This document shows, in pieces, positions 1-11,291 of a stretch of DNA of 64,000 bases. The DNA comes from Campylobacter concisus (GTDB lineage Bacteria > Campylobacterota > Campylobacteria > Campylobacterales > Campylobacteraceae), in NCBI RefSeq assembly GCF_003048775.2, contig NZ_CP049272.1, positions 1 to 64,000 of the forward strand. The letters run 5' to 3'. The notes under the pieces were generated by a model, which was given only the letters and a program-made list of their open reading frames with translations, was not told where the DNA came from and made no database searches. A program made the translations under genes and the position numbers. The first letter of the stretch is position 1. Every line of letters begins with the position of its first letter.

Positions 1-1311
1 TTGATAGCAGACGAAATTTTAGAAAATCTTTCAACACAAATTTCACCTGAAGAATACCAAAGTTATATCAAGCAATTAAAATTTAACGAAAAGGCTTCAG
101 ACGATCATATTATCGTATTTACTGCACCAAATGAGTTGATGGCTAAATTTATAAATACAAGATATGCTGATAAAATCGCTCATCTATATGAAGTTAGAAC
201 AGGCATAAAACCAAATATAGAAATTTCATCTACTAAAAGTAGCAAGGTATCAAAACAAAATCAAATAAATGTTAAGCAAATAAAAACGCAAAGTAGCATT
301 TTAAATCCAAGCTACACATTTGAAAATTTTGTTTGTGGAGCTTCGAATCAATACGCATTTTTAAGCGCAAAAGCAGCCGCTGAAAAACCTGGCGTACTTT
401 ATAATCCACTTTTTATATATGGCACGACGGGACTTGGCAAGACTCACTTACTCCAGTCAGTCGGAAATCACTGCCTAAATAAAGGAAAAACCGTTATTTG
501 CGTAACTAGCGAACAATTTATGATAGATTTTACCAGTCACATAAATAACCACTCAATGCCAAAATTTCGTGAAAAATATAGAAACTGCGATGTTTTACTA
601 ATAGACGATGTACAGTTTCTTGGTAAAACTGATAAAATCCAAGAGGAATTTTTCAACACATATAATGAACTTTTAGCAAAAAATGGTCAAATAGTTATGA
701 CTTCAGATCGACCTCCAAAGACACTAAAAGGCTTTGAGGATAGGATGATTTCAAGATTTGATAAGGCTTTTATGGCTGATATTACGCCGCCTGAACTTGA
801 TACAAAGATAGCCATCATCATCAAAAAATGTGAATTTGATAAAATCGATCTAAATAAAGAGGTCATAAACTACATAGCCACAAACATGGGAGATAATATC
901 CGTGAGATTGAGGGAGCTATTATAAATCTAAACGTATTTAAAACTCTTATGAAAGAAGAGATCACACTTGATCTTGCAAAAAGTATATTAAAAGATTTAA
1001 TCAAAGAAAAACGTGAAAATATAAATTTCGATACTATTGTTGAAATAGTTAGTAAAGAACTAAATATCAAACAAAGTGATATAAAAAGCAAATCAAGAGT
1101 TACGAATATCGTAGAAGCAAGACGAATCATCATATATCTTGCAAAGATGCTTACAACAAACTCAATGCCACAAATCGCAAACTATTTTGGTATGAAAGAT
1201 CACAGTGCCGTTAGTCATAATATTAAAAAGATAAATGAGCTAATACAAACTAATGAAATTTTTAGTCTAAAAGTTACTGAATTAAAAAACAAAATTTTGA
1301 CAAAAGGATAA
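1..1311 (+). CDS. dnaA: Chromosomal replication initiator protein DnaA
   Basis: DnaA binds DnaA boxes at oriC, oligomerises on ATP and opens the origin. The 436-residue protein has the normal layout: N-terminal helicase-loading domain (about 1-90), a Lys/Gln-rich linker, an AAA+ ATPase with Walker A GTTGLGKT at 141-148 and Walker B LLIDDVQFL near 202-210, the sensor region NIREIEGA, and a C-terminal DNA-binding domain with the family signature DHSAVSHNIKKI near 400. The start is TTG at base 1. No upstream sequence is visible, so an earlier start or its promoter cannot be assessed. It is followed by a gap rich in DnaA-box-like words and then dnaN. Confidence 0.97.
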   Translation: MIADEILENLSTQISPEEYQSYIKQLKFNEKASDDHIIVFTAPNELMAKFINTRYADKIAHLYEVRTGIKPNIEISSTKSSKVSKQNQINVKQIKTQSSILNPSYTFENFVCGASNQYAFLSAKAAAEKPGVLYNPLFIYGTTGLGKTHLLQSVGNHCLNKGKTVICVTSEQFMIDFTSHINNHSMPKFREKYRNCDVLLIDDVQFLGKTDKIQEEFFNTYNELLAKNGQIVMTSDRPPKTLKGFEDRMISRFDKAFMADITPPELDTKIAIIIKKCEFDKIDLNKEVINYIATNMGDNIREIEGAIINLNVFKTLMKEEITLDLAKSILKDLIKEKRENINFDTIVEIVSKELNIKQSDIKSKSRVTNIVEARRIIIYLAKMLTTNSMPQIANYFGMKDHSAVSHNIKKINELIQTNEIFSLKVTELKNKILTKG

Positions 1312-1465
1312 AATACAATATGAAATTTGTGAATAAATGTGAAAAAGAAAATATAATTTTTCACATTTTAAATAGCTGTATTTCGATGTTTAAAAGCACT
1401 TTTCACTTTTTAACATCACCTACTAAAACAAAAAAATTAAATTTAAAAATAGAAGGAAGTTTTTA
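1312..1465. other. Candidate oriC element between dnaA and dnaN
   Basis: This AT-rich gap holds three nine-base words resembling epsilonproteobacterial DnaA boxes: TTATTCACA on the minus strand (1328-1336), TTTTTCACA on the minus strand (1338-1346) and TTTTTCACA on the plus strand (1357-1365). The last two form a perfect 12-bp inverted repeat (1335-1346 with 1357-1368). A weaker CTTTTCAC lies near 1400. Origins next to dnaA are established for this class. Assigning origin function to this particular gap is inference, because the region upstream of dnaA is not visible. Confidence 0.55.
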
Positions 1466-2539
1466 ATGAAAGTTTTAATAAACAAAAATATGCTTGAAAG
1501 CATAGTAACAAATACAAATCCATATCTTGAAAAAAGAGATCTTAGTGCTATAACTTCTCACATTTATATCTCAGCAAAAGATGGTGTTTTAAATATAAAA
1601 GCAACTGATCATGAGATAGGACTAGCATATAAGCTAAGTAATGTAAAAATAGTTGATGAAGGTTATGCAACTGCAAATGGCAAAAAACTACTTGACATTA
1701 TAAAAAGTCTAAAAGACGAAGAAGTGATGTTAGAAACTGTAAATAACTATCTTTACATAAAACAAAAAAACTCAAAATACAAACTTCCAATGTATAAATT
1801 TGAAGATTTTCCAGAATTTCCAACGATTGAGGGCAAATCAAAATTTGATGTTGACGCTGTTATGTTAGGAAGAAGTTTAAAGAAAATTTTACCAAGTATT
1901 GATAGCAATAACCCAAAATTTGAACTAAACGGAGCTTTTCTTGATATTAAAAAAGACTTTATAAATATCGTTGGTACTGATACAAGAAGACTTAGTGTAT
2001 TTAGATTTCAAACACCAACTGAAAAAGAATTTTCACTTATAATCCCTAAAAAAGCTATCAATGAAATACAAAAATTATTTTTTGACAAGATAGAAATTTG
2101 CTATGATGAAAATATCTTAATCGCTCAAAGTCAAAATTTTGAATTTTTCACAAAACTTATAAATGGCAAATTTCCAGATTACGAGCGTGTAATACCAAAA
2201 GAGGTAAGAAAAAGACTTCAACTAAGTAGAGATAAGATGATAGAGGGCATAAAAACTATCTCGATGCTAAGTGATACAATGAAAATATCTTTTGCGAAAG
2301 ATAATATAACATTTGAAAGTGTTATAGAAGATAACTCTGAAGCAAAAACTACAATAGATTATCAAACTGGTTTAGAGCTTGGAGATGAATTTTTTATAGG
2401 TATAAAAAATAGATATCTACTTGACTTTTTAAGTAGCATAGAGGATGAAAATTTTGAGCTTGGATTTAATGAAAGCTCACTAGCATTTGTTGTAAATTCA
2501 AAAGAATTAACAACAGTAATAATGCCGATAAATTTATAA
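1466..2539 (+). CDS. dnaN: DNA polymerase III beta subunit (sliding clamp)
   Basis: The beta clamp encircles DNA and tethers polymerase III. The 357-residue length and sequence fit the epsilonproteobacterial family. The conserved core GTDTRRLSVF and the clamp C-terminus ending in VIMPINL, which contributes to the partner-binding pocket, are both present. The ATG is preceded by GAAGGAAG. It lies between dnaA and gyrB in the common dnaA-dnaN-gyrB order and ends 14 bases before gyrB, so co-transcription with gyrB is likely. Confidence 0.96.
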   Translation: MKVLINKNMLESIVTNTNPYLEKRDLSAITSHIYISAKDGVLNIKATDHEIGLAYKLSNVKIVDEGYATANGKKLLDIIKSLKDEEVMLETVNNYLYIKQKNSKYKLPMYKFEDFPEFPTIEGKSKFDVDAVMLGRSLKKILPSIDSNNPKFELNGAFLDIKKDFINIVGTDTRRLSVFRFQTPTEKEFSLIIPKKAINEIQKLFFDKIEICYDENILIAQSQNFEFFTKLINGKFPDYERVIPKEVRKRLQLSRDKMIEGIKTISMLSDTMKISFAKDNITFESVIEDNSEAKTTIDYQTGLELGDEFFIGIKNRYLLDFLSSIEDENFELGFNESSLAFVVNSKELTTVIMPINL

Positions 2540-2544
2540 GATAA

Positions 2545-4863
<2,319 letters not shown>

Positions 4864-4880
4864 AAGAAAAAGGATAAAAG

Positions 4881-5504
4881 ATGAGCGAAGAGCTAGATAT
4901 AAAATATGGCGAAAAAATTTTAAAAGAATTTGACATAGAGAGTGACCTTGAGGTCTGGGAAAATAAGCAAACAAGGGATTATGTCATAAAGATCACTCTG
5001 CCTGAGTTTTGCTGCCTTTGCCCTCGCTCTGGTTATCCTGACTTTGCGACGATATATCTTGAGTACATACCAAATAAGCTTGTAGTTGAGCTAAAAGCGA
5101 TAAAGCTTTATATAAATAGCTTTATGAACCGCAATATCAGCCACGAAGATAGTATAAATGAAATTTACTCTGTTTTAGAAAAAAAACTTGAGCCAAAATT
5201 TATGAAGATAGTTGGGGATTTTAACCCACGTGGAAATGTCCATACAGTTATCGAGATTAGCTCTGATCTAGTTGTAAAAAAGCCAGTTGAAGAGAAAGAA
5301 TTTGCTCCAAAAAGTAGGGAGAGAAGCTTTAGCGATAAGCCACGTGAGAGACGAAGTACAAGTGATCGTGGCAGCAGCAGGGGCAGCAGAGATGATAAAT
5401 TTAAAAAAGATGACAAGCCAAGAAGAAGCTCAAACAAAGAGGGCTTTAGAAAGATAAGCTATGCCGATGATAAGAAGCCAAAAGTAGTCAAAAAGGATAA
5501 ATAA
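4881..5504 (+). CDS. queF: NADPH-dependent preQ0 reductase QueF with a basic C-terminal tail
   Basis: QueF reduces preQ0 to preQ1 in queuosine biosynthesis. Residues 1-130 form a unimodular T-fold QueF with the active-site segment CCLCPRSGYPDF (catalytic Cys47, Asp54) and the signature ELKAIKLYINSF near 70-81. Family members of this type end near here, at about 130-165 residues. This protein continues to residue 207 with a tail very rich in Lys, Arg, Ser and Asp (PRERRSTSDRGSSRGSRDD and similar), which looks disordered. Its stop codon overlaps the start of the HD-domain gene (TAATG), indicating translational coupling. Confidence 0.9.
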   Translation: MSEELDIKYGEKILKEFDIESDLEVWENKQTRDYVIKITLPEFCCLCPRSGYPDFATIYLEYIPNKLVVELKAIKLYINSFMNRNISHEDSINEIYSVLEKKLEPKFMKIVGDFNPRGNVHTVIEISSDLVVKKPVEEKEFAPKSRERSFSDKPRERRSTSDRGSSRGSRDDKFKKDDKPRRSSNKEGFRKISYADDKKPKVVKKDK

Positions 5505-6739
5505 TGATAAGTGCTAAGCTTATAGAACATATCTTTAAAGCAGCATCTATATCACGTTGGAACGACTATCCAAAGATGACAAATTTAGTCGAGCTTGATA
5601 AGCAAGCTCATAAATTTATCATCGCTTATTTCATAGCAAAACAAGAGCAAGACGCCGATATGAACTATATCATTGAGGCTGGAATTTTTGAGTTTTTAAG
5701 TAGGGTCGTGGTCACTGACATACGTCCAGACGTCTTTCACCACATCCAAAAGACAAAAAAAGAGCAGATAAATAGCTGGGTTTTAAGTAATCTTGATAGC
5801 CTTATTTCAGATATTGAAGATGGGGAGTTTTTAGAGAGATTTAAAAGTTATTTTAAAAGTGATAAAAAGCATGAAAAAGAACGCCTCATCCTAAAAGCAG
5901 CTAGCTATCTTGCCACTAGGTGGGAATTTTCTATCGTCTATCAAACGAGCCAGTTTTTAAGTGACATCGACGAGCTTAAGGCGAAGGTCGAGGAGGAGAT
6001 GGAGGATTATTACGAGCTAATTGGCGTTAGAAAGATCGCTATGAATCAAAAATTAGCCCGCCTTGTTGATCTAAGTGGTAGGCTAAGGTTTCAAAAACGC
6101 TGGGCGCAAACGCCTCGTATCCCTGAAACTGCAGTCTTAGGACATATGCTAGTAGTTGCAATACTTAGCTATTTTTATTCACTAAAAGCAAAAGCTTGTA
6201 AAAAACGCCTAGAAAATAACTTCTTTTGCGCACTATTTCACGATCTACCAGAGAGCCTCACAAGGGACATTATAAGCCCTGTAAAATACGGTGTAAAAGG
6301 GCTAAACGAGATCATCAGTGAGTATGAGATGAGGCTTATTGATGAGAGGATTTTGCCATTTGTACCGGAAAAGATTAAAGATGAGTTTAGCTACATCCTT
6401 GGTATCAGAAAAGATGGCGAGAAATTTATAAAAGATGAGTTTGAAAATAGAACTTACGAGCGTAAAATCATCTGCCACGAAGGAACGATGGAGAACGTAA
6501 ATGATGATAAATTTAACCCAATAGATGGTAAAGCGCTAAAATACTGCGACAAGCTATCAGCCTACATAGAAGCTGGAATTTCTATAAGCTATGGCGTCAA
6601 GTCAAAAGAGCTAACTGATGGATTTAATAATATGTATAAATTTTTTAGCGAAAAACCTAAGATCGACGGAGTGGATTTTTTAGAAATTTGTGATGATTTT
6701 AATGAACATTTTGGTTTAGAAAGACCCCCTCTCAGATAA
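5504..6739 (+). CDS. HD-domain phosphohydrolase-like protein
   Basis: This 411-residue protein carries an HD-superfamily core around residues 212-260: a first His in VLGHMLVV and the HD pair in ALFHDLPESL. These are the metal ligands of HD phosphohydrolases such as the YfbR/YfbR-like nucleotidases. A first half (about 40-140) containing HKFIIAYFIAKQEQDAD may be a second, degenerate HD-like unit. The substrate cannot be told from sequence. The start overlaps the queF stop, so the two are translated together. Its 3' end abuts the candidate SRP RNA. Confidence 0.75.
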   Translation: MISAKLIEHIFKAASISRWNDYPKMTNLVELDKQAHKFIIAYFIAKQEQDADMNYIIEAGIFEFLSRVVVTDIRPDVFHHIQKTKKEQINSWVLSNLDSLISDIEDGEFLERFKSYFKSDKKHEKERLILKAASYLATRWEFSIVYQTSQFLSDIDELKAKVEEEMEDYYELIGVRKIAMNQKLARLVDLSGRLRFQKRWAQTPRIPETAVLGHMLVVAILSYFYSLKAKACKKRLENNFFCALFHDLPESLTRDIISPVKYGVKGLNEIISEYEMRLIDERILPFVPEKIKDEFSYILGIRKDGEKFIKDEFENRTYERKIICHEGTMENVNDDKFNPIDGKALKYCDKLSAYIEAGISISYGVKSKELTDGFNNMYKFFSEKPKIDGVDFLEICDDFNEHFGLERPPLR

Positions 6740-6744
6740 CTGCG

Positions 6745-6845
6745 GCACACACTTAATACAAGTGCTCTGCTGTGTTCCCACCCTGAAGCGGTGCTCATAA
6801 AAAGCATTGCACAGGTCTAAGAAGGAGCTTCGCAATCATACAGAA
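6745..6845 (+). ncRNA. ffs: Candidate signal recognition particle RNA (small bacterial type)
   Basis: No ORF of note covers this GC-richer patch. It contains the segment CACAGGTCTAAGAAGGAGCT (6811-6830), which can be read like SRP domain IV: a CAGG/AGCT symmetric loop, a TCT-AAGA-AGG apical hairpin, and a closing helix ATTGC/GCAAT (6807-6811 with 6833-6837). A second helix CTGTGT/ATACAG (6771-6776 with 6839-6844) encloses it. Ends are approximate and the assignment rests on motif and fold by eye. A covariance-model search with the small-SRP family would decide. Confidence 0.55.
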
Positions 6846-6901
6846 ACTATACTTAAATTTTGTTTTATAGTTACATTTTTAAAAATTTAGCTTTAAAAGT
6901 A

Positions 6902-6907
6902 TATAAT
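6902..6907 (+). promoter_or_regulatory. -10 element for the gene at 6936
   Basis: A perfect TATAAT lies 28 bases upstream of the ATG at 6936, behind a T-rich stretch, as is usual for Campylobacter sigma-70 promoters, which lack a clear -35. Confidence 0.5.
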
Positions 6908-6935
6908 CAGCCCAAATTTCACAAAAAGTAGAGTA

Positions 6936-7361
6936 ATGTCTGGAAAGTTTAAACTTCGTTTTTTATCAGCTTTTAGAGATTTTTTTATCTATCATCACAA
7001 ATCTTTAGAATTTCGTGCAAAAATTTTTGCCGCTATGATCTCTGCTAAATTTGACCCAGACGAAGATGATTTTTTTGTTTTAAATGACATTACAAATGAA
7101 ATTTATGAAAATGACCAAACAAGAAAAGACTTTTTGATCCAAACTGTTAAAGAGTATGTAGCAAGAGTTAAAAGAAACGATAGGATCACACTTGATGCAC
7201 TACTTTTAAGCATTGATAAAGACCTAAAAGATCATAAGAGATACGCCAAAAAGATAGATTTTTCTCACCTTCGTCGCTTGATGAGTGGCTGTGAGGAAGA
7301 AATTTTAGTTCAGCAAAGAGTTTATGAGTTTTTAATAAACGAAGTCAAACTCTATTCTTAA
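6936..7361 (+). CDS. Conserved hypothetical protein, helical
   Basis: I do not recognise a named family. The 141-residue protein is rich in Lys, Asp, Glu and Phe and predicted helical, with no signal peptide or membrane segment. Coding is supported by its own TATAAT promoter, a full-length open frame with normal local codon use, and a position alone between the SRP candidate and the convergent flagellar operon. Genes of this size between queF-HD and flagellar genes are common in Campylobacter, but no function can be offered. Confidence 0.65.
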   Translation: MSGKFKLRFLSAFRDFFIYHHKSLEFRAKIFAAMISAKFDPDEDDFFVLNDITNEIYENDQTRKDFLIQTVKEYVARVKRNDRITLDALLLSIDKDLKDHKRYAKKIDFSHLRRLMSGCEEEILVQQRVYEFLINEVKLYS

Positions 7362-7406
7362 AATTATCATTCATTTTAAATTTTTAATCATCAACTAGAA
7401 TAAAAA

Positions 7407-9008
7407 TTATTTCTTCATCTGAATAGCAGTCTGGATCATCTCATCACTTGTTGTGATACTTTTTGCACTAGCCTCATAAGCCTTTTGCGTGACTATAACC
7501 TCACTTAGCGCTTGACCAAGATCGACGTTACTCATTTCAAGTTTATTTGCAAGAATTTGTGAGCCATAAATAGTCTCACCAGCTTTATTTTTATAAAAAA
7601 ATGCCTCACCTGAATTTGGAGTTGCTTCATAGAGATTATCACCCACTTTTGATACGCCCTGCTCATTTTGGAAGTGATATAGAGCTATTTTTGCAACTAT
7701 AAATGAGCGAGAATTGTCAAAATTTGCCATGATATTTCCACGATCATCGACGCTATATTTTGTGAGATTTCCCTCGGCATAGCCATCTGCTTTTATGACG
7801 AAGTCTTTTTTTGTATTGGCTGAGCTTGTTATGCCATTATAAATATTTTCATCACCATTGCCAAGGAAATTTAAAGCCACATCCCCAACACTTGTTAGCG
7901 TATTTGACACAAGTCTACCGCTACCATTAAATGTAAGCGACCCCATGGCTGTATTTTGTACAGCACCATTTGCATCAGTTATAGTAGCTGTTGCATTCCA
8001 AATGGTTTGATCACTACCTTGAGGGATTTGTTTTGTGAAATTTATAGTTACTAAGCTCTTTGTACCATCGCTGTTGTATATCTCTGAGCTTAGTTTTTCT
8101 TTATTGGCCACTTCAACTAGTGATGTAACTTCAGCCTTTACATCTAAATTAGCAAAATCCATAAATTTTAGGCTTTTATTGTTTATATGCCAGCTTCCAT
8201 CGCTCTCTAGTGTGGTTGAAAACTCACTAAATTTACCATCACCGTCTTTTACTTTTACCACCACGCTGTCACCTGCTTTTGCACCAAAGTTCGTCTGGCT
8301 TAGTGGGATTTGTCCATTTAACGAGATAGTTTTATTTGTATTATCAAGTGTATAATTAAAATTTGCCGCATCAATGGCTGTTGTTTGTCTATTTGTTATT
8401 AGACTTGAGTTTAGGTTCCCTTTAAAATCTATATTTTTTGTTTGCTTGGCTGGCATAAATAAAAAATGAGGTAAATTTATGCCTTTTTGTGAGCCAGTAT
8501 CGGCTAGTTTTAGATCTTCTTCTTTTGCAGTAAATGCCTGCGTGGTACCTTTTGTCTGACCATATTTTCTAAGAGCATTAGCACTTGGAGTGACTGGAGT
8601 AAAGCTTGTTAACGTACCAAGAAGCAAGTTGCCTTTATTATCTACTAAATTTCCAGCCCCATCTATATCGAAGCTACCTGTTCTTGTGTAGTAGTTTCTA
8701 CCATTTTTATCAACGACGCCAAAAAAGCCTTTACCGCCTATGGCTAGGTCAAAGTTATTATCAGTATTTTGAAAACTACCATTTGTCATCTTTAAAGCTG
8801 TCGTTTGTTTTGTAGCTCCAAGACCTACTTGATTGTTAGTTGGACCACTTCCAGCGGAAGCCATATGTTGATTGATTAAATTTTTAAACTCAGGGATTGA
8901 AGCTTTAAAACCTACGTTGTTGATATTTGAGATATTATTTGCCCAAACATCCATGCCAAAGCTTTGTGTTTTAATGCCACTAATTCCGTTGTAAAAACCT
9001 CTCATCAT
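7407..9008 (-). CDS. flgE: Flagellar hook protein FlgE
   Basis: FlgE polymerises into the flagellar hook. The N-terminus (GFYNGISGIKTQSFGMDVWA, NNISNINNVGFK) is the hook/rod heptad motif. The C-terminus (SNVDLGQALSEVIVTQKAYEASAKSI) is the matching Flg_bbr_C helix that packs in the filament core. The variable middle (about 160-430) is the surface-exposed D1-D2 part. The length, 533 residues, matches the FlgE paralogue encoded after fliK-flgD in C. jejuni rather than the longer hook protein. It lies 5 bases after flgD on the minus strand. Confidence 0.93.
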   Translation of the reverse strand: MMRGFYNGISGIKTQSFGMDVWANNISNINNVGFKASIPEFKNLINQHMASAGSGPTNNQVGLGATKQTTALKMTNGSFQNTDNNFDLAIGGKGFFGVVDKNGRNYYTRTGSFDIDGAGNLVDNKGNLLLGTLTSFTPVTPSANALRKYGQTKGTTQAFTAKEEDLKLADTGSQKGINLPHFLFMPAKQTKNIDFKGNLNSSLITNRQTTAIDAANFNYTLDNTNKTISLNGQIPLSQTNFGAKAGDSVVVKVKDGDGKFSEFSTTLESDGSWHINNKSLKFMDFANLDVKAEVTSLVEVANKEKLSSEIYNSDGTKSLVTINFTKQIPQGSDQTIWNATATITDANGAVQNTAMGSLTFNGSGRLVSNTLTSVGDVALNFLGNGDENIYNGITSSANTKKDFVIKADGYAEGNLTKYSVDDRGNIMANFDNSRSFIVAKIALYHFQNEQGVSKVGDNLYEATPNSGEAFFYKNKAGETIYGSQILANKLEMSNVDLGQALSEVIVTQKAYEASAKSITTSDEMIQTAIQMKK

Positions 9009-9013
9009 GGCTT

Positions 9014-9721
9014 TTATCCTTCGTAAAATTCAGATATTTTATCCATTGGGACATATTCGCCTGCGATTTTTATCATAGCTTTGCCATCTACAAATTTTAC
9101 TGCCTCGACTGGATAGCTACCTACTTGAGTCTTGTATGAATTACCATCTTTTCCAGTGTAATTAACAGAGACTGTATATGCGCCGTTTGGTAACTGTTTT
9201 CCAGAATCATCTTTACCATCCCAAGATATTCTGCGGACTCCTGACTTTAGATCTTTTATATCGATTGAACGAACGACCTCTCCATTTGCATTTTTAATTT
9301 CGAGCTTACCATTTGCAAGATCTGATTTAAAATAAAGTGCAAAATTTACAGTTTTTTGCTCATCTGTTAGTAAAACTGAGTTTGAACCAGTTGAGACCAT
9401 TTTTCCAAGAGCTGAGATAGCGTAGGCATTTGCATTTGATTTTAACTGATTTACAAGCTCTTTCATAGCTGAGTTTGTATTTTGTTGCATCTCTAGTGAT
9501 GCTAGCTGGCTAGTTTGCGTAAGCATCTTTTCAGTATCCATAGGACTTGTTGGGTCTTGATACTGAAGCTCTGTTAAAAGTAGCTTCATAAATGCATCTT
9601 TATCTAGCTGTGCATTTGGGTTAGTTCCTGTGCCAGCTGCCGCATCTTGCTTTGCTTTTGCCTTTTTCTCGGCATTTTTTTGCTGTGTTGTTTGTGTAGT
9701 TATATCTGAAACTGAAGCCAT
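9014..9721 (-). CDS. flgD: Flagellar hook assembly scaffold FlgD
   Basis: FlgD caps the growing hook and is removed once it is complete. The 235-residue protein has the N-terminal FlgD signature LDKDAFMKLLLTELQYQDPTSPMD (about 39-62, in pieces) and Q-rich helix after it, then a FlgD Ig-like domain with GVRRISWDGKDDSGKQLPNG. A short Ala/Lys/Gln-rich segment precedes the conserved part. It sits between fliK (8 bases upstream) and flgE, forming one transcription unit. Confidence 0.94.
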   Translation of the reverse strand: MASVSDITTQTTQQKNAEKKAKAKQDAAAGTGTNPNAQLDKDAFMKLLLTELQYQDPTSPMDTEKMLTQTSQLASLEMQQNTNSAMKELVNQLKSNANAYAISALGKMVSTGSNSVLLTDEQKTVNFALYFKSDLANGKLEIKNANGEVVRSIDIKDLKSGVRRISWDGKDDSGKQLPNGAYTVSVNYTGKDGNSYKTQVGSYPVEAVKFVDGKAMIKIAGEYVPMDKISEFYEG

Positions 9722-9729
9722 AATCTCTC

Positions 9730-11130
9730 CTAAATATATCTTGGTATTACTAGTTCAAGCAAGCTTTGTTCCGCTTGAGCGTTTTCGCTCTCATCACTTT
9801 GATTTGAGCTGTATTTATTCTTTGCTTGTTCTCTTTTATCTTGTCTTTGATTTTGATCTGAGAAATTCATCTCAAGCTCGGTAAATCCCATATTTACAAG
9901 GCTATTTTTAAACTCGGCTTGATTTTGCAAAAAGAGATTCATCGTAGCTGTAGTTGAGTTAAAATTTACATGCAAGTTGTTGCCACGATTTACCATCGTG
10001 ATCTCAACCTCGCCTAAATTTAGAGGATTAAGCGTGATGTTAAAACGAGTGATCGGCGCTTTGTAATTTTGCACCTGCTCTTTTAGCGTAGAAGAGAAAT
10101 TACTAAGTGTCTCTTTTATCTCAGCCTTTGTCTGAAGCTGGTGTTTAGCGCTATTTGCGATATCTTTTACCATTTGGTTTAGCTCTGATTTATTATCGCT
10201 ACTAAATGTCTCTTTGCTCTCTAAATTCTCATTTTTTTGCTGTTCTCTCTCAGGGAATAGTAGCGACTCAAGAGTTGGAGCTTTTTGCGCCTTTTGCTCG
10301 TGTAAATTTACCTTTACTTTTGGCTCTTTTGGTTGCTCCTCTGGCTCAACATCCACTATCTCATCATCAAGCTTTACTTCACTATCTAGCTTTTTAGGCT
10401 CTTCTTTTACTAAATTTTTAGTTTCATTAGTTGGATTTGCCACTACCTCTTTTAACAAAGTATCAAGCTTTACGACCTCTTTTGGCTCGTTTTTTATGAT
10501 GGTTTGCTCGACCTCATTTTTTAGCTCTTTTAGGTAAAAAGGCTTCTCTTCGGTCTTTATCGGTGTGAAAAATTCTTTCTTGCCTAAATTTTTAAACATC
10601 TCGTTTAGTTTTGGCACGTCTTCATTTGAAATTTCTATATTTTCAAGGCCAAGGTCAAATTTCTTAGCAAGGTCGATAAGATCACTAACGCTTTTAACAT
10701 TGCTAAGCTCTTCAACGTTTTCAGGCACACTTAAGAAATTTGCTATTTTGTCGCTGAAATTTGGAAATTTACTTACTTTTTCATTGCCGTTTAAAATTTC
10801 TAAAACTTGTAAAAGCTGCATAAAATTTGCATTTTCATAGAGCTCATTTTTTGTATTTTCATCTAAATTTTCTTCAAGTGCAGTTGAAATTTTTGCCGCA
10901 CTTTCGCTTTGTGCTTTTTGCAGTGTCTCTTTTTGAGTGGTAACCGTTTTTACTATCTCTTTGACATCTTTTTCAGTGATTTTTTGGCCGCTATTTGCCT
11001 TGCTCGCAGCTGCATCTAAAACCATCGACAAAAATTCGCCGTTGTTTTGAGATTTTTTAGAAACAGAGGGCTTTTTATTCCCAGCAGGAGCCAGCAAATC
11101 TACGTTGTTTTTCGCTGTATAAGCTTGCAT
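9730..11130 (-). CDS. fliK: Flagellar hook-length control protein FliK
   Basis: FliK measures hook length and switches export specificity. The 466-residue protein has a long, low-complexity, Lys/Glu-rich ruler (about 30-340) and a conserved C-terminal Flg_hook domain (about 350-435) with FNITLNPLNLGEVEITMV, the most conserved FliK segment, and a Gln/Lys-rich end. It is the first gene of the fliK-flgD-flgE operon and follows a well-matched sigma-54 promoter. Confidence 0.88.
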   Translation of the reverse strand: MQAYTAKNNVDLLAPAGNKKPSVSKKSQNNGEFLSMVLDAAASKANSGQKITEKDVKEIVKTVTTQKETLQKAQSESAAKISTALEENLDENTKNELYENANFMQLLQVLEILNGNEKVSKFPNFSDKIANFLSVPENVEELSNVKSVSDLIDLAKKFDLGLENIEISNEDVPKLNEMFKNLGKKEFFTPIKTEEKPFYLKELKNEVEQTIIKNEPKEVVKLDTLLKEVVANPTNETKNLVKEEPKKLDSEVKLDDEIVDVEPEEQPKEPKVKVNLHEQKAQKAPTLESLLFPEREQQKNENLESKETFSSDNKSELNQMVKDIANSAKHQLQTKAEIKETLSNFSSTLKEQVQNYKAPITRFNITLNPLNLGEVEITMVNRGNNLHVNFNSTTATMNLFLQNQAEFKNSLVNMGFTELEMNFSDQNQRQDKREQAKNKYSSNQSDESENAQAEQSLLELVIPRYI

Positions 11131-11165
11131 TTAAACCTTTCAAATTTTTAAACTTAATGCCAAAC

Positions 11166-11183
11166 ATGCAAAATCTATTCCAA
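11166..11183 (-). promoter_or_regulatory. Sigma-54 promoter for fliK-flgD-flgE
   Basis: On the minus strand the sequence TTGGAATAGATTTTGCAT has GG and GC separated by exactly 10 nt, the -24/-12 spacing of RpoN promoters. It ends about 35 bases upstream of the fliK ATG. RpoN control of hook genes is established in Campylobacter. Confidence 0.75.
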
Positions 11184-11227
11184 AAATTAATTTCTTGATA
11201 TCAGCTTAAAATTTATAAAAATTTGGC

Positions 11228-11233
11228 TATAAT
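11228..11233 (+). promoter_or_regulatory. -10 element of typA
   Basis: TATAAT stands 59 bases upstream of the typA start and is divergent from the sigma-54 promoter of fliK, so the two promoters share this intergenic space. Confidence 0.5.
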
Positions 11234-11291
11234 CTGCCCCTATTTTAAAACTGACAAACGAAAAATAGCAAACTAATAAACGGAGAAAAAT

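Noticed and set aside
10206-10840. Plus-strand frames rich in Ser, Phe and Leu
   Set aside because: These are the complement of the Lys/Glu-rich ruler of FliK.
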